A stretch of DNA of 64,000 nt from Gymnogyps californianus (GCF_018139145.2 NC_059473.1:7928503-7992502), one strand, 5' to 3'. Positions 26,911-40,300 are shown, counted from the stretch's first letter. Program-made: numbers and translations. Notes: generated by a model from the letters alone, not told the origin.

Positions 26911-27006
26911 TGCATAAATCGGATGTGCATTTCTGATCTAAATAGTTCTTTAAATATTTTGCATAAATTAAAAAAGTTAAATTATGCATAATATGTGCAT
27001 AATTTC
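26911..27006. promoter_or_regulatory. Cluster of octamer/POU-like sites (candidate conserved enhancer)
   Basis: Within 96 bp there are TGCATAAAT (26,911-26,919), TTTTGCATAAATTA (26,957-26,970), the perfect palindrome TTATGCATAA (26,982-26,991) and TGTGCATAATTTC (26,994-27,006). These resemble POU-domain half sites (ATGCAAAT/TTATGCAT types). Clustering of this kind is common in conserved developmental enhancers, and the MACROD2/FLRT3 region is a large gene-poor interval of the type that carries them. Function is an inference from motifs only. Confidence 0.3.
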
Positions 27007-28703
27007 ATCCTTTTGTAAATGATGTTCCCACAGTTAATGATTAAAGAACATTGTGCAGTCCCTTGATTTTGAACAATTAAACCTTCCACGGCTGCGTCTA
27101 TAGATAGATATTCCTTAAGCTCAGCAAGGGGACAGGAGCGCGCGTGTGTGCTATGATCCACTTGGCTATGATCCCCTCCCTTTTTTTGATTACTTAAGAG
27201 GGCTGTTCAGGACAGAGTATCAGCCTATATGAATACTATCAACCAGCTTAACAAGTCAGATTATTTAATTAGCCCTATTAAGACGCTTCTATTTTTATAA
27301 CTTATTTATGAGTGCTCTTGCTAAGCTTAAAAGGTCCAGCTTCAGATTTCAAGAAGTGTTTTCAGCTCATGTAGTTTGTAGTCTTGAGGGGTTTTATACC
27401 ATGACTCCACGACATTTTCATCCTCAGAAAACACAAAGGGGCTCTGAAAAGCGGTTGAAGTTGGGCAATACACTTCTGCAATCCTGGCCTGCAGGTTTCA
27501 GGTGTAGGACATTTATGATGTCCATGCACAATGGACGTTTGCTCAGTTTCCAAAATGTGTGCTGTGCGCCTTTGCCTTAGAACACCGATAATCCAGAGGA
27601 TGGTTATTTAACACCCATTTTGTTGAAGTGTTTTGGTTTCCCCCTAGGGCAGGAATGATCCCCAGCCATCATTTAAAGACTACCATAAAATGAGTATCTT
27701 GCTTGATGTCCAGTGCTGGCAAAACGCAGGTGATGCTTGCTTTGAGCTAGATGCTCTGTCACCGTTTTAGTGAGATCCACGTACTTTGTGTGTTTTTAAT
27801 CTAGATTTTTTTTTAGAGGAGCAGGAAATGATTTGATGAAATAACTATTAAAATTAAATCAAACATGCATGTTTACCAAAAGAAAAAACTTCTAAAGCAA
27901 CTATGTCCAGAATCTGACACCTGTGTCATGGTTGTACCTTCAGAGTGTTCGAAAGGGCTCTAATTTCATCACAAGGTGGGACTCCTACTCTGCCACCCCC
28001 AAAATTAAATTCATTTGCAAAGGAAAAAGAAAAAAAAGTGTAAAATTTTCATGTCTGAATTCAGTCGATGGGCTTTTCCTTTCTGGGTAAACCACTCTTG
28101 GGCTAGTTTGGAAGAAGAAACTCCCCGGTTATAGAGTAACGTTATGCTTTGTAAAAAAAAACTTCACTGGTGGTAAGTGCTGGCATGTGGCTTGAAGCTT
28201 TTGCTGTTGTTCTGCTATCAGTAAAGAAACAGTTAATTAAACCAAGATCAGTCCCAAGGTGATGCTGAAACAATACATGGATTTGGAAGCAAGGTTAAGG
28301 TGTTTTGAAAGCAGAGGGTATCCATGCGAATTACAGTTCCATCCAAAACTATCCCAAACAAAATGTGGTTTGGATAGATCTAGGGAGATGGCATCTGCCA
28401 GCTCACGTTTGAAGATCTTATCCAACTTTAGCTGCAGGTGAATGTGCAAAATTGCATCCTCTTACTTAGGAGAGAAGTCTATATACGTGCTTTAGTGCGT
28501 TATGTCATCAGTAAATTATTTTAATAGCAAATAAGGCTTTATTACTTTTGCTCTTGCTTTATTGCATTTGCTGCTCTACATTCAATATGTACAGCATTGG
28601 CATAATATAGCTTGCATGCTAGCTAGTGCATTAGCAGAAGAAATGGTAACTGTGTTCCAAGACCATAACACTTTGAATTTGGTACTGTTAAAGCCAGGAG
28701 AAG

Positions 28704-28736
28704 AAAAAAAAAAAAAACCCCAACAAAAAAACCCAA
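28704..28736. repeat. A14 run followed by A/C-rich tract
   Basis: Fourteen A residues, then CCCC, AAC, seven A and CCCAACA. It is one of a dispersed series of A(n)C(3-4) tracts in this window, also seen as T/G tracts in the other orientation. Confidence 0.85.
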
Positions 28737-31700
28737 CAGTTGTTGCATTTCAGGCTGTTGTACAAAGCTAGGAAATAATAGCTTATAAATGAAGCAAATT
28801 TAGTTCTGGAAGGTACTGAGATGAGACAAAATTAATATGGTTTCCAAAGTACCGGGGGTTTTTTTTGGAGTCAGCTTTCAGGTTAAAACAGAACTGTGAG
28901 CAATTCAGGATAGCAACATAAATTTAAAAAAAAAAAAAAAGGGATGGTAATAAAGAATGTAAAAGATACTTGGCATAGTATTTTAATATGGAAGATGCTG
29001 ATTAAATTAACTCTGCACATAGGTTTAGGCAACGCTGAAAAAAATTTCACTCCTTGCTCCACAATTAAATATTGAACAGTACACTGAAATAACATGGAAT
29101 TAGAAAATTGAGATTAAATTTAATGTAGATTAATGTTATTTTGAGAAATCTGTTGAGTAAACTGTTCAATGTAGTAATCCGATTTGCCTATGTATATAAC
29201 TGTCTAATAGAACGGATTTATGCATGGTGCTAGAAAGCATTGCATGCTATAACTGCAGCGCTGTAAGTAGAAGACTCTTGAAGAGACGGGCATAACATGG
29301 AGCAGAATAGATATCTGTATAAATATCCAATGAAAAAAATACAGAGTTTAGTTTGAAATCAATCTTTCACTTGCCAAATTAATCTTAGTATTATGCATGT
29401 TGCATAAAAGTTGCTGTAGAACCTAAAGGAAGATCTTGATTGCATGGATGTGCCGTATTTTCCATCGACATCAATTGCAGGAGGAGGACACCAGCTCTCC
29501 CTGCAAACCTGGCGTGGCTCTCTGGAGAGGACAGAATCACTTGTCCAGGTTTTCTCTTGCTCTCTGGTGGAGGTGAACCAGGAACAACTGGGCCAACTTG
29601 TTGAAGTTGCTTTGGATTTGCATACTACAGCCTCACAGTATATAAATTTCACGTGAAAAGTCCTCGTACTTAAGATTTACATGCAATTATCTCCTCCTCA
29701 AATGGCAACTTTTTTTATAGCCCGTATGACCTTTGCATGGCATCACCTGAGATGCGCAGTAGACGGTATGTACCATTACCAGGCTATCTCTGGCTGAGGT
29801 GCCTCAGAAGAGGCATGGGAGAGTACTCCCTTGAGTGTTACTTTACTCTTTTGACAACACAAATTTGGAGTCAACTAGGAGAGAGGTGTAAATAGCTTGA
29901 AAATCCAGCAAAACCTATTTAATTTCATTATCGGAGAGCAGATGGCAAAGAACTAGTAATCTATTGCCAGTGACCCAGCCATTAAATGTATCTCTGATGT
30001 AAGGGGTCCCTATATGCTAGCTTAGATGCAAACCAGGTCCATCTTCTCTATCTGTGTTGGTTTTCCTTTCCTGCTTACTGTTCGGGAAGCCTTCCACACA
30101 AGAATGTAATGAGGCTCCATGTGCTTAGTCTTGGCCTTCTCGCCCTTCCCTAGATTTGTACCTGATGGGAAAACAGAGCAAAAATAGTGCATTACACAGA
30201 GCTGAGCACAGTTGTTTAGCGTAACATGTCCCTTTCTGTTACTTTTGGCATCGTGGATCCAATCAATGCTCCATGTGAAGATGTGGTTTGTGTAAGGTTG
30301 GTAGGGAAGCACAGTGCTGCTCCTCCATCTGGGACTCCTCCATTGCTCAGGAACTAGAGAAGGCATTTTTGAAGGTGAGGTTGAGGAAACAGTACCGCGG
30401 CACAGGGGGTTTGGAGAGAAACTTCCCTGGGCACATCTGGAAAATGACGATGAAAAGAGCTGCGTGTTACTGGAAGTTTTGGGTCTGCGCAGTTAGATGG
30501 ATCCCTGGCAGGAGAATTGTTTGCAGGGTGACTGCTGAAACCATCAGTCTCGGTGTTTGTCACTGTTTTTTCTTGTCATCTTCCATCCTTTACCACTCTT
30601 AGGGAAAGAGGCAGGCCAAGCACTGCTAAAATTCTCTTAAAATTGAATTGCATTTGGTATACGTTCCTTCTTGTCTGAGATATTGTCCAAAATATTAAGT
30701 ATTTTTATTTTCTGTTTCTGTTGAAAAAAATTGTCTCAGAGGCTGTAACTCCATGTCTTCCCTCCCTTTCAGTGTTCACACACTTCAAAGTTGTGAAAAC
30801 TTGTTTTCCAAGTAATTAATAATACAGAAACCCTGCAAGTGTAATAAGTTGGAACAGAGAAAAAGGTGAAGCTCACGACCTGAAAATTAGTAGCTTCTGA
30901 GTGGGTTTCCTATCAGTGCACTGCAGAGGTGCAGCATTATTTTGGACTAATTTTTCAACTTTATTCATCAATAAGACCAGTATTTTTCATAGTTAAGTTA
31001 CATATGAAAAAGTGGGTATTTTATTTTTTTTTTTCCTTTTTTTAGTTTTAAAAGCTTGATACATGTAGCGTTGGATCAAGGCACACACAAGACTGGCCAA
31101 AGGGCATACAAAGCACTTTGGTTTTTAGTTGAAGAAACAAATGATTATGGCAACAGAGAGTGGCTTGGGGTTTAAACATGAAATAGCTCATAGTTCAGTA
31201 GGAAGGCAGAAAGAAACATGTTACCTTACAGATTTATCAAGGAATTTCTGGAAAACTGTGACAGTAATGGGCAGTATTCCTGACTGTAATGGCAGTATAC
31301 TGAACACACACCTGTATACTGTTTGAATATAGTTGTATTCCCCAATTGTCTGCTTACCTTTGTGACTAAAGTTTTTGAGACCTTGCTTATATGGCCTGGT
31401 TTTTTTGTCCTGATCTTTTTTTCTTACGAAACTGCACTTTCAGCCCTTTTTCTGTTCAAAGCAGTTTCTAAGTGTTGTTTCGGTCCTCCTGCCCTTGCCT
31501 CCCAAATGCCTGTGACCATCCATCACTGTTTTCTCTGTAATAAGCAGACCACTGGGGCTTTGATAACCAGAATCTATCCCTAAACTGTATCTACCCCCTT
31601 GGTTTGTAGAGCCTAGTGCTTTTTTTTAAATTCCTTGTTAGGAATTTGATTATTCTTTCTTCCAGGGATCAATTTTTTTTTTTTGTTTTTACATGTGTCA

Positions 31701-31817
31701 AAAGCTTCAGTCTCACGCATGTCATTGATTTGATTGTTTTTTTTTAAATTGGATTTCACCATTGTTGAATGGATATATCCAGACAGCTGATATTGCCCAT
31801 TACTACACGCATTTTTG

Positions 31818-31823
31818 TTTATT
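31818..31823 (-). terminator. Candidate polyadenylation signal AATAAA (preferred)
   Basis: AATAAA on the FLRT3 strand about 560 nt past the stop codon, followed within 30 nt by a GTGT-containing, G/T-rich segment. This is the better-looking of the two nearby signals. Confidence 0.45.
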
Positions 31824-31926
31824 GAATATTGTTGTGGTTTACAGATTTAACAGACCCAACATTGAAAGTTCTGTGAGTTTTTGCAACCACTTCTTGATCT
31901 TCCTGATTTGCCAGGTTCAACATTAT

Positions 31927-31932
31927 TTTATT
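31927..31932 (-). terminator. Candidate polyadenylation signal AATAAA (proximal)
   Basis: TTTATT on the plus strand reads AATAAA on the FLRT3 strand, about 450 nt past the stop codon. The sequence after it is only moderately G/T-rich. Confidence 0.4.
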
Positions 31933-32378
31933 GATACCAAAGTGAAAAATGGCCTGTGCTTACACTTACAAGGATCTCAGATGAATGTTCTGACTGCTCA
32001 ACACGGCAAGAAAATTCACTTTCACAGTCAACAAGTCATCTTACTCAGTAGAACACAAAAGTTAAATGGTCTGTAACTTCAATATTAGCAAGGAAAATAC
32101 AGTACAAATTACTAAAAAATACTAAAATATAGAATTGTGGTCAGGTATCCCCACTACATTAATCGCAGCAGTAGCCTGAAATTTGAAACTTTTAATAAAA
32201 AGTTCTTAAATATAAATTATATGGCAAATGTACAGTACATTGCTTTGTCAGTCTTTTAATCCAGTGTTTTGCAGTAGAACAGCAACTGTTAAGTCAGTCT
32301 TTTCTCGTTTTCTTTAAAAAACAAAACAAACCCAAAAAACCCAACAAAACCCAAACCAGTCTTTCGTGTCCTTCAGTA

Positions 32379-34328
32379 TCATGAGTGTGAATGATCTGAA
32401 TCTGGAATACCACTGTCCCTGTAGCTCCTGTTACTACTGCTTTCACTGTGGCTGTTCTTGTACAGATTCATGCCGTTAGGTGGGAAAATGGTGTGTATTA
32501 CAAATTCCTCCTTGGACACTTGGTCGTTGGTTATTGGTATCATCTGGAAAGAAGTCTCCCTGATTTCTAGGATGGAGTTATCCTTCTTGGTTCCTGCTTC
32601 GGCGTAGTCGTCTTTTCTCCGGCGTCCCTTGCTGTAGGCGCAGTTCCGGGAGAACAAGGACCCGTTTCTGTGGACATACCAGCAGACCAGGGCCAGCAGC
32701 GCTATGGCCACCAGCGCCACCGCACCGCCAATGATGGCGGCCAAGGGCAAGCTGGAGTTTTTGTAAGGTTCTTTCTCCTGCTCCCGATTGAGGGTCGTGG
32801 TAGGGTTGTACATCTTAAGAGGTGCTGTCTCTGTCTCGATGCATTCAGGCGTTTCGTCGGAGAGATAGATGTTGCTAGTTTCCATGGGAACCATGCATAC
32901 ACGGTATGGCGATTCTGGTTCGAGAGCCGTCAGCAAATAGTCGTTTCTGTCGCCCGTAACTATCGTTTCAGTTATAGATCCAAAGGCAGGGCTGTGACCC
33001 ATCTTGAGCCAGCTCAGTCTTAAAGCAGTCATCGGTAGTGCAACTTTCCAGGAGATGTGAATAGTCTCCGTGCTTACGGATTTCACAAATATTGTAATGA
33101 TTTTGCGTACCGGGCTTGCTGTGGTTCTGTAGTTTTTGTTCAGGTTGGGAGTCTTGATGTCTGGTTGTTTGGTCACAGAAACCGGCCAGTGTCCCTGGGC
33201 CGGGTATAACGTGTTTGGTACCGCAGTAGTGATTTGGATGGTGCTTATCATGCCATCGTCCTTACAATCAAATAGTTCCGCGTTGAGGTCTTTGATAGCC
33301 ATTCCGCGTACTTTTTCTGGTGCCTGACACATCAGTCCACGTACATTAACTTTTAAAGGCAATGACTGTAACCAGTCGCGTACCCATTTCATTTTGCACC
33401 CGCAGTGCCAAGGGTTGTTGCGAAGAAAAAGCTGAGTTATGTTGTCCAGATCATCAAAGACACCCTGAGGTAAATTGCTAAGATTGTTATTGGACATATC
33501 TAGTCGATACAACTGCCTTAAGTAAGAGAAAGCATTGGGTGGCACACGGTTGATGTGGTTTTCTTGAAGATAAAGCTTTCTTAGGTTTGTTCCCGGCAAA
33601 TTTACCGGTGCAGCTGTGAGTGAATTGCGGACCAATGACAGTTCTGTAAGATTGACTAGATTCATGAAGACTTTGTCTCCTAATCCATGATTATTTAGAA
33701 GATTTCCGTCTAAAACAAGGCGTTTTAGATTTGTAAGGTCTTGAAGGGACAGCTCTGAAATTGTGGAAATACGATTATCATCCAAGCGTAGCTCTTCTAT
33801 CGTTTTAGGCAAACCCCAGGGAATGGTGCTAAGGTGATTTCGAGAGAGAAAAAGAAGTCTGAGATAGATGTTGTCCCGGAAAGCTCCATCCTCGATGCTA
33901 ACAGCGGAAACGGAATTATCATCCAAATGCAGTTCTTCCAGATACGGAATTTGTGAAAGTGAATCATAAGTAATGGTCCTTATATTATTCTCCTGCAAAT
34001 GCAGTTCCTTAACGTACTTAGGGAGGTTAGTGGGGAATTCATCTAGGCTGTTGTGGTATAAATATATTCTTTCCACCCTAAGCAAGTTCTTCAGTTCTGA
34101 AGGAATCCCAGCATTATTTATTTGATTGTTCTGAAGGAAGAGGGTAGTAGCATCCTCTGGGATTCCTGTAGGAATAGACGTCAAATGGCGATCATTACAA
34201 TATATGAAACCCACATCACAGCGACATACTGAAGGGCATGGTTTGGCACTAACAGAATAAGGTGCCATGTCAAGTAACAGCCCTATTTTAGTCCAAACTA
34301 GGAAGATGCTCCAGGTTACACTAATCAT
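32379..34328 (-). CDS. FLRT3: FLRT3, fibronectin leucine-rich transmembrane protein 3 (complete, single coding exon)
   Basis: Type I cell-surface adhesion and guidance protein. Known roles of the family are homophilic adhesion, binding of latrophilins and UNC5 receptors through the leucine-rich repeats, and modulation of FGF receptor signalling. Visible in the 649-residue product: a hydrophobic signal peptide at about 1-28; an N-terminal cysteine cap (C31, C35, C37, C44); about ten leucine-rich repeats from about 58 to 305; a C-terminal cap ([11 protein letters not shown] at 305-315, then C334 and C355); a linker; a fibronectin type III domain at about 405-504; a transmembrane helix at about 527-552; and a cytoplasmic tail ending [14 protein letters not shown]-glycosylation sequons are at N226, N282, N296 and N524. 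The length equals the 649 residues I recall for the mammalian protein, and the ectodomain and tail look highly conserved. The first ATG is chosen because it heads the signal peptide, has A at -3, and lies 45 nt after a splice acceptor. No frameshift or missing cap cysteine is seen. FLRT1 and FLRT2 are the alternatives; overall sequence and tail favour FLRT3. Confidence 0.98.
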   Translation of the reverse strand: MISVTWSIFLVWTKIGLLLDMAPYSVSAKPCPSVCRCDVGFIYCNDRHLTSIPTGIPEDATTLFLQNNQINNAGIPSELKNLLRVERIYLYHNSLDEFPTNLPKYVKELHLQENNIRTITYDSLSQIPYLEELHLDDNSVSAVSIEDGAFRDNIYLRLLFLSRNHLSTIPWGLPKTIEELRLDDNRISTISELSLQDLTNLKRLVLDGNLLNNHGLGDKVFMNLVNLTELSLVRNSLTAAPVNLPGTNLRKLYLQENHINRVPPNAFSYLRQLYRLDMSNNNLSNLPQGVFDDLDNITQLFLRNNPWHCGCKMKWVRDWLQSLPLKVNVRGLMCQAPEKVRGMAIKDLNAELFDCKDDGMISTIQITTAVPNTLYPAQGHWPVSVTKQPDIKTPNLNKNYRTTASPVRKIITIFVKSVSTETIHISWKVALPMTALRLSWLKMGHSPAFGSITETIVTGDRNDYLLTALEPESPYRVCMVPMETSNIYLSDETPECIETETAPLKMYNPTTTLNREQEKEPYKNSSLPLAAIIGGAVALVAIALLALVCWYVHRNGSLFSRNCAYSKGRRRKDDYAEAGTKKDNSILEIRETSFQMIPITNDQVSKEEFVIHTIFPPNGMNLYKNSHSESSSNRSYRDSGIPDSDHSHS

Positions 34329-34397
34329 GGTCAGGAATGATGAGATTTGTATACAGTTCTGATCTTCAACAATCTAAAAAAACCAAACAAACAAAAT
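34329..34397 (-). other. FLRT3: FLRT3 coding-exon 5' end: splice acceptor and 45-nt 5' UTR
   Basis: On the minus strand a T-rich tract (complement of about 34,376-34,397) ends in AG at 34,375-34,374, so the exon would begin at 34,373. The 45 bases 34,373-34,329 would be the last part of the 5' UTR before the ATG. FLRT genes are known to carry the whole coding sequence in one exon with noncoding exons upstream, which this arrangement fits. The acceptor is inferred from consensus only. Confidence 0.8.
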
Positions 34398-37300
34398 TAT
34401 CCAGATCATCAGTGAAGAAACTGCAATGAAAATTCAACTTCAACATTACAGAAGACATCTGAAACACACATATTGAACTAAAATTCAAGCTCGTAGACAC
34501 ATTTTACTTTCTTTTCCTTACTTCAATAATTGTGCTACCTCTTGTACTAATTCAATTAAGTTAATAGGTTATTCTGCATAGTAACTGAAAATAATATAAA
34601 CAAATATGTCTGATCTGTGAATTGTTTTGCTTAAGAAGGCTCTTTCTAAGGATTCCTTCACATTTCATGTGTAGAGACAATCTTTGTTCGCAGATACCAC
34701 GTAAGTACAGAGCTGAAGTCACACCAGAGTTCAAGTAAATGATTCTATATCTGAAAGATAAGAAGTAATTCCTAAGCCAGCTAACTACCCCAGGAGCCCT
34801 TAAGTGAACTATAAAACCCTTACCAAACCCACAAGTTTAGTGGTAGCTATTTTGGAGGTTCAGAAAAGTCCTAATGGCAAAGCATAAAATGCAGACAAAA
34901 GAGCAAGGGCCAGCTAAAGACTTTTTTCCAAGGTTTTCCGAGTGCTCAACGTCACGTTGTGTATCTTACAAATACTGCAGCCTACTTCTCTTAGTTTTCG
35001 AGCTGGAATGTTCAGAAAGGTGAATGTTACAATTGGTAGGTAGCTAACAACCTGACGTAGCTGGTAGAGCTATGGCTTTCTAGTTGACTGGATGGAATAT
35101 TTCATTACATGCTTAATTTCATGTTTAAATATTTGTCATTCTCAAAAGTCGTCTTACTAAGCAGTACACTAATAAGAGACGATTTGGCAGGTTTAACCAC
35201 ATTTTCCCATCTTATTAGTTCAAACTGTGCAGGGTAGGATAATATAAATTAACTCTTGAGACTGAAATTGTACTTTGCATTGGTAGTGTGTTTGTACATT
35301 GGACTCAGGTAATTAGCATTTTTATAGCTTTTAAGACAACATAATTCAATTACCATTGTAATTAGGGTTGTGAGAACTTCTGCAAGATGACCTATGCATT
35401 AAGCGGTGTCATGACCTTTTCTCTTGTGGGTTCATATATTAATTGAACTTTATTCTCTGAGGCACGGAAAGGAAAATAAATTAATATTGATCCTACCGTA
35501 TTTAAAGGTATGAGTAAATTTTGTGCTTGAGGATATCCAGTAAAGGAATGTCTTTCTTGCGAGTCACTCTTACGGTTTACTCCATGGAGCGGTGTTTTTC
35601 TCGGCGGTGTTTACTCAGACGGTCCTTCTTGGTGGTGTGTGTTTCCTGGCTCCTGGCACGATACTCAATGAGCATTCCAACCAAGATTTATCATGGTACA
35701 TAAGCACACCAGGCCGGGGCGTAGAAAAGCTTCAGCTTCCCTCTATTTTTGTCCTCATGTAAAGTCTGTGAATGAAGAGCCTCTTTTGTTTGCTTTAATG
35801 CCTTTAGCAGGAATTACTTTCTTTGTAACTCTTACAAACTCTTCTGTGCAGCGTAGTAGTCAGAGGTGGTAACTTCAGCGCTGCGTGATGGAAACTATTC
35901 ATTATGCTGAGGCTTGAAGGATGGTAGCCTCTTCAGGAGGTCAGGAACGGGGCTGCTTTTTCCTGTCCAGAATTATCCAAGTATAAACTTTGTACAGTAG
36001 CTACATCCTGATACATCCATGTCTCTTTGAAAGAACCATTTTCCGACTCTCGCTTTTTAACACTTCTTCCAAATTTGTAATGCAGGAAAGAATTCCTCCT
36101 GCGCTGCAAGAAGGCAAGTTACTCTACTGTAGAAATGTTAGGCAATTCAGATGGTTTTCTTCATTTAAAAAAACCCCACAAAAATATGATTTCCTTCCCA
36201 GAAAACTCCCCTTTTAAAGCTTTCCTTGAACTCTTAATTTCCTGTGAAAGTAAAAACAAACAAAAACAGTTGGAATTAATAACCACTGGTGGACACTAGT
36301 ATTCAGAATTGTGTTGCATCCCCTATATATATCATGCTGTGCTTATTGTATACATGACTAGCGCATCTTGTTTTCCCAAAATAACTGGTATTTCAGCAAA
36401 ATACAGAGCTCTCTAAGAAAATGTTTTGCTGTTTAGTCTCACGTTACTGCATTTTTGCTGGAACTATATTTTCCTTTCAGTAGAGAATAAAGTCATCCTG
36501 AACTGACAGACAGTAACAAAATATTTGTAAATGATGTTTCCCCCTGATTACAAATGCCAGTCCTGCCTCCTTGGAGGAGGCCAAAATGGTTGCTTGCTTT
36601 GTGTTCTTGGTAAACTGAGGTAAATGATGATCCTCTCCTTGGTTTTAAATGTAAAGGGAGCTAATTACCATTCAGGAGTTACCGGATGAAAATGGAAGCA
36701 GTTTTGCTAAAATACTGTATTAATATTTCACATTTGCAACATGCTGATTCTGAGTTGGGGACTAGCTAGGCATCTGTATCAACTCTTTGACAACAGAGAT
36801 GCATATGTGGGTTTTGTCCATGAAATGTGCTCGATTTGCAGTCTGAACTTTTAAGCTATTATATTTGTCACTTTGCACAGTGGAATTGGTGTTTAGATTA
36901 GCATTTTATCTGATTTTTCTAATTTCAAAAAAAAGAAAAATATTTTCAGTCTCAGCTCTTTGTATTTCTTAAAGAACTCTAATTATTTGGTTATTTTTGA
37001 ATGGTATTTTTAACTTGGGCTACTTCATATCACTATTGCAGAAAATACCCCCGCAGATACCAAGTCTGTGTTCCCTGAGAGCACATAGGTAGTATCTGTC
37101 TGAAATACAAATGGTTAAATCTGAAATTACAAAAATCCGTAATGGTTACTTGCTTCTCCCTTTCGTGATGGCATGTTGTCCAGAGAACTGAGCACACTCC
37201 TCAGAACTGAAATGCTAGGAGGAAACAGCATGCTGACTAATGCTTGCTTAGCTGCCTTCCTATGAGCTTAACTAGAGTAGCTTCTGGTCCTTCATAAAAT

Positions 37301-40300
37301 ATTAGACCTAAACAGAAACAGTCTCTGTTTTAAAACTCTGTCTTTTGCAATTTGAAGCAGGTCCATCATGAAGTAGATCAGTAATACTCCTATAGCAACA
37401 GGAAATTTGCACTGATACAAAATTATTGACATAGATACCTATTATGCTGCTCTTTTTCATAGAAAAATGTTGACCATTGGGGGAAAAAAAAAAGCCCCCT
37501 ACTTTAGAGATAGTATGACTGTCTAGTGAGGGAATGGTAAAGCCTTTTCTCCCCTGATGCTGCTTTCATGCTCATCTGAGCTTTGTTTTTGCACCTTGTT
37601 TTCAGCAGTTGTGTAATGAAAATAGTAACTTAAAATGAGAGACCCCCCGCTGTGGCATAAATAAGTATTTTAACGTATGCTTTATTTAAGGCGAAAACTC
37701 AATCTGCGTGGCCACATTTTAGAATATAAGGGAATGCATATTTTTTGGTAACTTATGTAATTTGGGTAAATTATGCAATCATTATAAAACGGAACAGAAA
37801 GGCTCCATATTCTTGCAGTGTCCAGTCTTTTTGGTCTGTATTAGTGAAGTGTTTGGGGAAAGAAGTCCAGGCTCTATTCCTGAAACTTGGAAATAAACAG
37901 TTGCTTAACAGCTGTAAAAAAAGTGGTATCTCTTAGGAATTAATGTGAAGTTGTGATAGAGGGTATTTTCTGGAAGTATATTGTGAAGTAGGAATATAAA
38001 TTTCTTAAATAGGCCTTTGAAGGCTACAATAACTTTTAAGTACTTAAAAAACCCCATCAATTTTCTTTAGAACTTTTAGAGCTGTAAAAAACGTTAGTAT
38101 TAAGCAAAACAGAGGCTCTAGTATGCACACATTACATATATACATACACACATGAGAAAGTAAGTTCATTTGTTTTACCTTTCTAGCATATAAACTGTTT
38201 CCTCTTTGCTCCATTTGATAGTCATCCCTTCATTTATTGCTGCTATTATAACAGCAGTAATGTGTAGGATTAAAATGAAAGCACTAAAGCTCATTAAGTT
38301 CTTGGAATTTTTTTTATCCCTGCTCTCAAAATTACATGAAAACAAGAGAGAGAAAAATAAAAGCAGGTCTCTTTGGAGAAGACGACACTGTTTCAAAAAT
38401 GTGGATTAAGACTATACCCCCCACTCCCTTTTCTAAACTTAGCATAGTTTTCTTCAGGTCTTGATTGTTTGATATCTTGCACTTCCCTTTTATATCTCAA
38501 GCCATAGCTGAAAACAATGTTTTTGCATATCAAAGGCTCCAGTGATCTGTCTACAGAGAAGGGAATCCTGCTGCCATGCTCCAACTTTCCCCTTCTTGAG
38601 CTGTCTCTAAATATTCCCTGACATCAAGTCATTATAGCTGATCCGGCAGGATGAAAAGAAAAGTGACCCCCACTGGTACAGACACTGTGTCCAGGTTTCT
38701 GCAACATCAAATTGGGAGGCTTCATGGACACATGGTTTTGAAAGAAGCCATTACTTTTGAACAGAGCATATTTTAGAAAGTGTGTGCTAAAATTCATTTT
38801 TTAAATGCAAAAATGACTTTTTTTGGTAACAAAAGTAACGTTGGAGCAACTGAACAGCAGCTTTTTTGCTTATCTTTATTCCAAGTTGGATGTTTTCATG
38901 AACTTTGCTGAACTGCATGGTTAAATTACTTTTCCTGGGACATTGTGTAAGCAAGTGTATTACTACAGATAGCGGTAATGCATGAGCCTTGCACGTGTAC
39001 TTATCGCTGTGGTACAGCTAAGCAGAGGGACATTTTATTTTAAGACGTTCAAAGTAATTTGCACTATACAAGAAAAATGTACCGAAGGAGAACATTGTAT
39101 TTAGTATAAGGTATGGAGTCCAGCTGCACTCCCTGTCCTGTAGGCAGGCAATGGCAAAGAAAAAAAAAAAAGTTTTGATATATTTGAAAAGTTGGGAGTT
39201 TTTCAAAAAATGGTGCCAAAGATATCTTTTATTTCCAAGCTGTGATAAAACGTGAATAAAATCAAGACCTGCCTCACTCGAGGTCACACAATGCTTATTT
39301 GAATTTCTAATCTACCTCTGTGTTCTCCGGCAGGAACTCTGGTAGTTCAGTGGCTTCTTTCTAACCATCAAAGTAACAGGGGGAAGGTAAATGGCTCGGT
39401 ATTTTTAGGTTATAAATGACAAGAGTATCATTTAAAGTTAACATTAGAATATACATATTTGATAAGCCTAACAATTTTGCTTAATCAGTGTACTTACATT
39501 CCAGTATTACCTCCGTATTTGTTTATAATCTGAAATGTATCAAACATAAAATGTGCTTATCTTTTAAAATACTTGTGAAGTCTACGGCATATATTGCCAG
39601 TTTAGTTTACAAAGGTCACGCTGCCTCTTAAATAGCTTCACCAACTTTAAAAAGAAAAAAAAAGTTCCACAGTGCTAATCCACACTTAAAACAATGCCCA
39701 TACTTTGTTTTCTTTGAGTGTATTACTCAGGGTTAGTTGATAGTGACAGCAAAATGCTTTCTAAGCACCCTGTCTAGGAGCTGCAATTTCCACGATCATC
39801 ATATTTCAGGAAGGTGCCCCAGTCTTTTGTTTGGTGCTAGGCAAGCAGAAGGTCCTCTAGCTGTTTTTCCAAGGGGTAAAGAATGCAAAGGAGTTTGTTA
39901 AAGTGAGAGCGAGCCCTTCAGTCAGGTTGTATCTCTGTGTTTTGGTGAAATTCGGGGGTTTTTTTTCTTCTGTTGGAGAAGGTTTTATTTACTTGTATAA
40001 AATTTGCTCCCCGCCCCCCGTGTAGTAGTTGAATATAATATTGCTTTTGTCTTCCTAGTTCTAACTCAAGTGTCTTAAAAAAAAATGCAAATTTTGATGT
40101 GATCTTCCCTCAAATGCAAGTGAATCTGACTTAGAAATGGATTCTGAGTAAAAGCCTGACTCCACGCCTAAGATGAGCCAAACGAGTATTTGCTGTAGAG
40201 GATGGAAATGAACTAAGAGTCGTTCTCTTCTGAAGTTTACTTTTAAAACCTTTCCTGTTTTTGAAGATGCTAGGTTGAAAAGATCCAGACTATTATGCTA

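Larger units (their letters stand above)
24623..31799. other. Noncoding; no gene seen apart from the octamer-like cluster
   Basis: AT-rich, with C-rich and purine-rich low-complexity patches at about 24,963-24,986 and 25,197-25,235 and A-rich tracts at 28,704-28,736 and 28,926-28,940. A modestly GC-richer stretch at 30,240-30,600 has overlapping open frames of up to 114 codons on both strands, without a recognised domain. The part nearest 31,800 could belong to a longer FLRT3 3' UTR if the distal AATAAA sites at 31,020 or 30,960 are used. Confidence 0.55.
31800..32378 (-). other. FLRT3: FLRT3 3' UTR (probable extent)
   Basis: Downstream of the TGA the minus strand is first T/G-rich (complement of 32,314-32,360), then AT-rich with two ATTTA pentamers (complement of 32,207-32,217), and reaches AATAAA signals at 31,932-31,927 and 31,823-31,818. 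The second is followed by a GTGT-containing stretch suited to cleavage, so I place the main 3' end near 31,800. Further AATAAA hexamers on the minus strand at 31,025-31,020 and 30,965-30,960 could give a longer UTR. The exact end cannot be set from sequence alone. Confidence 0.45.

Noticed and set aside
28340..28380. Imperfect hairpin CTATCC-CAAAC / GTTTG-GATAG
   Set aside because: Short stem with a bulge, no precursor-length extension and no miRNA-like arm; expected by chance.
30022..30602. Overlapping open frames of 104 and 114 codons on opposite strands
   Set aside because: Modest local GC increase, no domain recognised, and lengths within chance range.
32670..33023. 117-codon plus-strand open frame and other frames within the FLRT3 coding exon
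   Set aside because: They are antisense or alternative-frame shadows of the conserved FLRT3 coding sequence.
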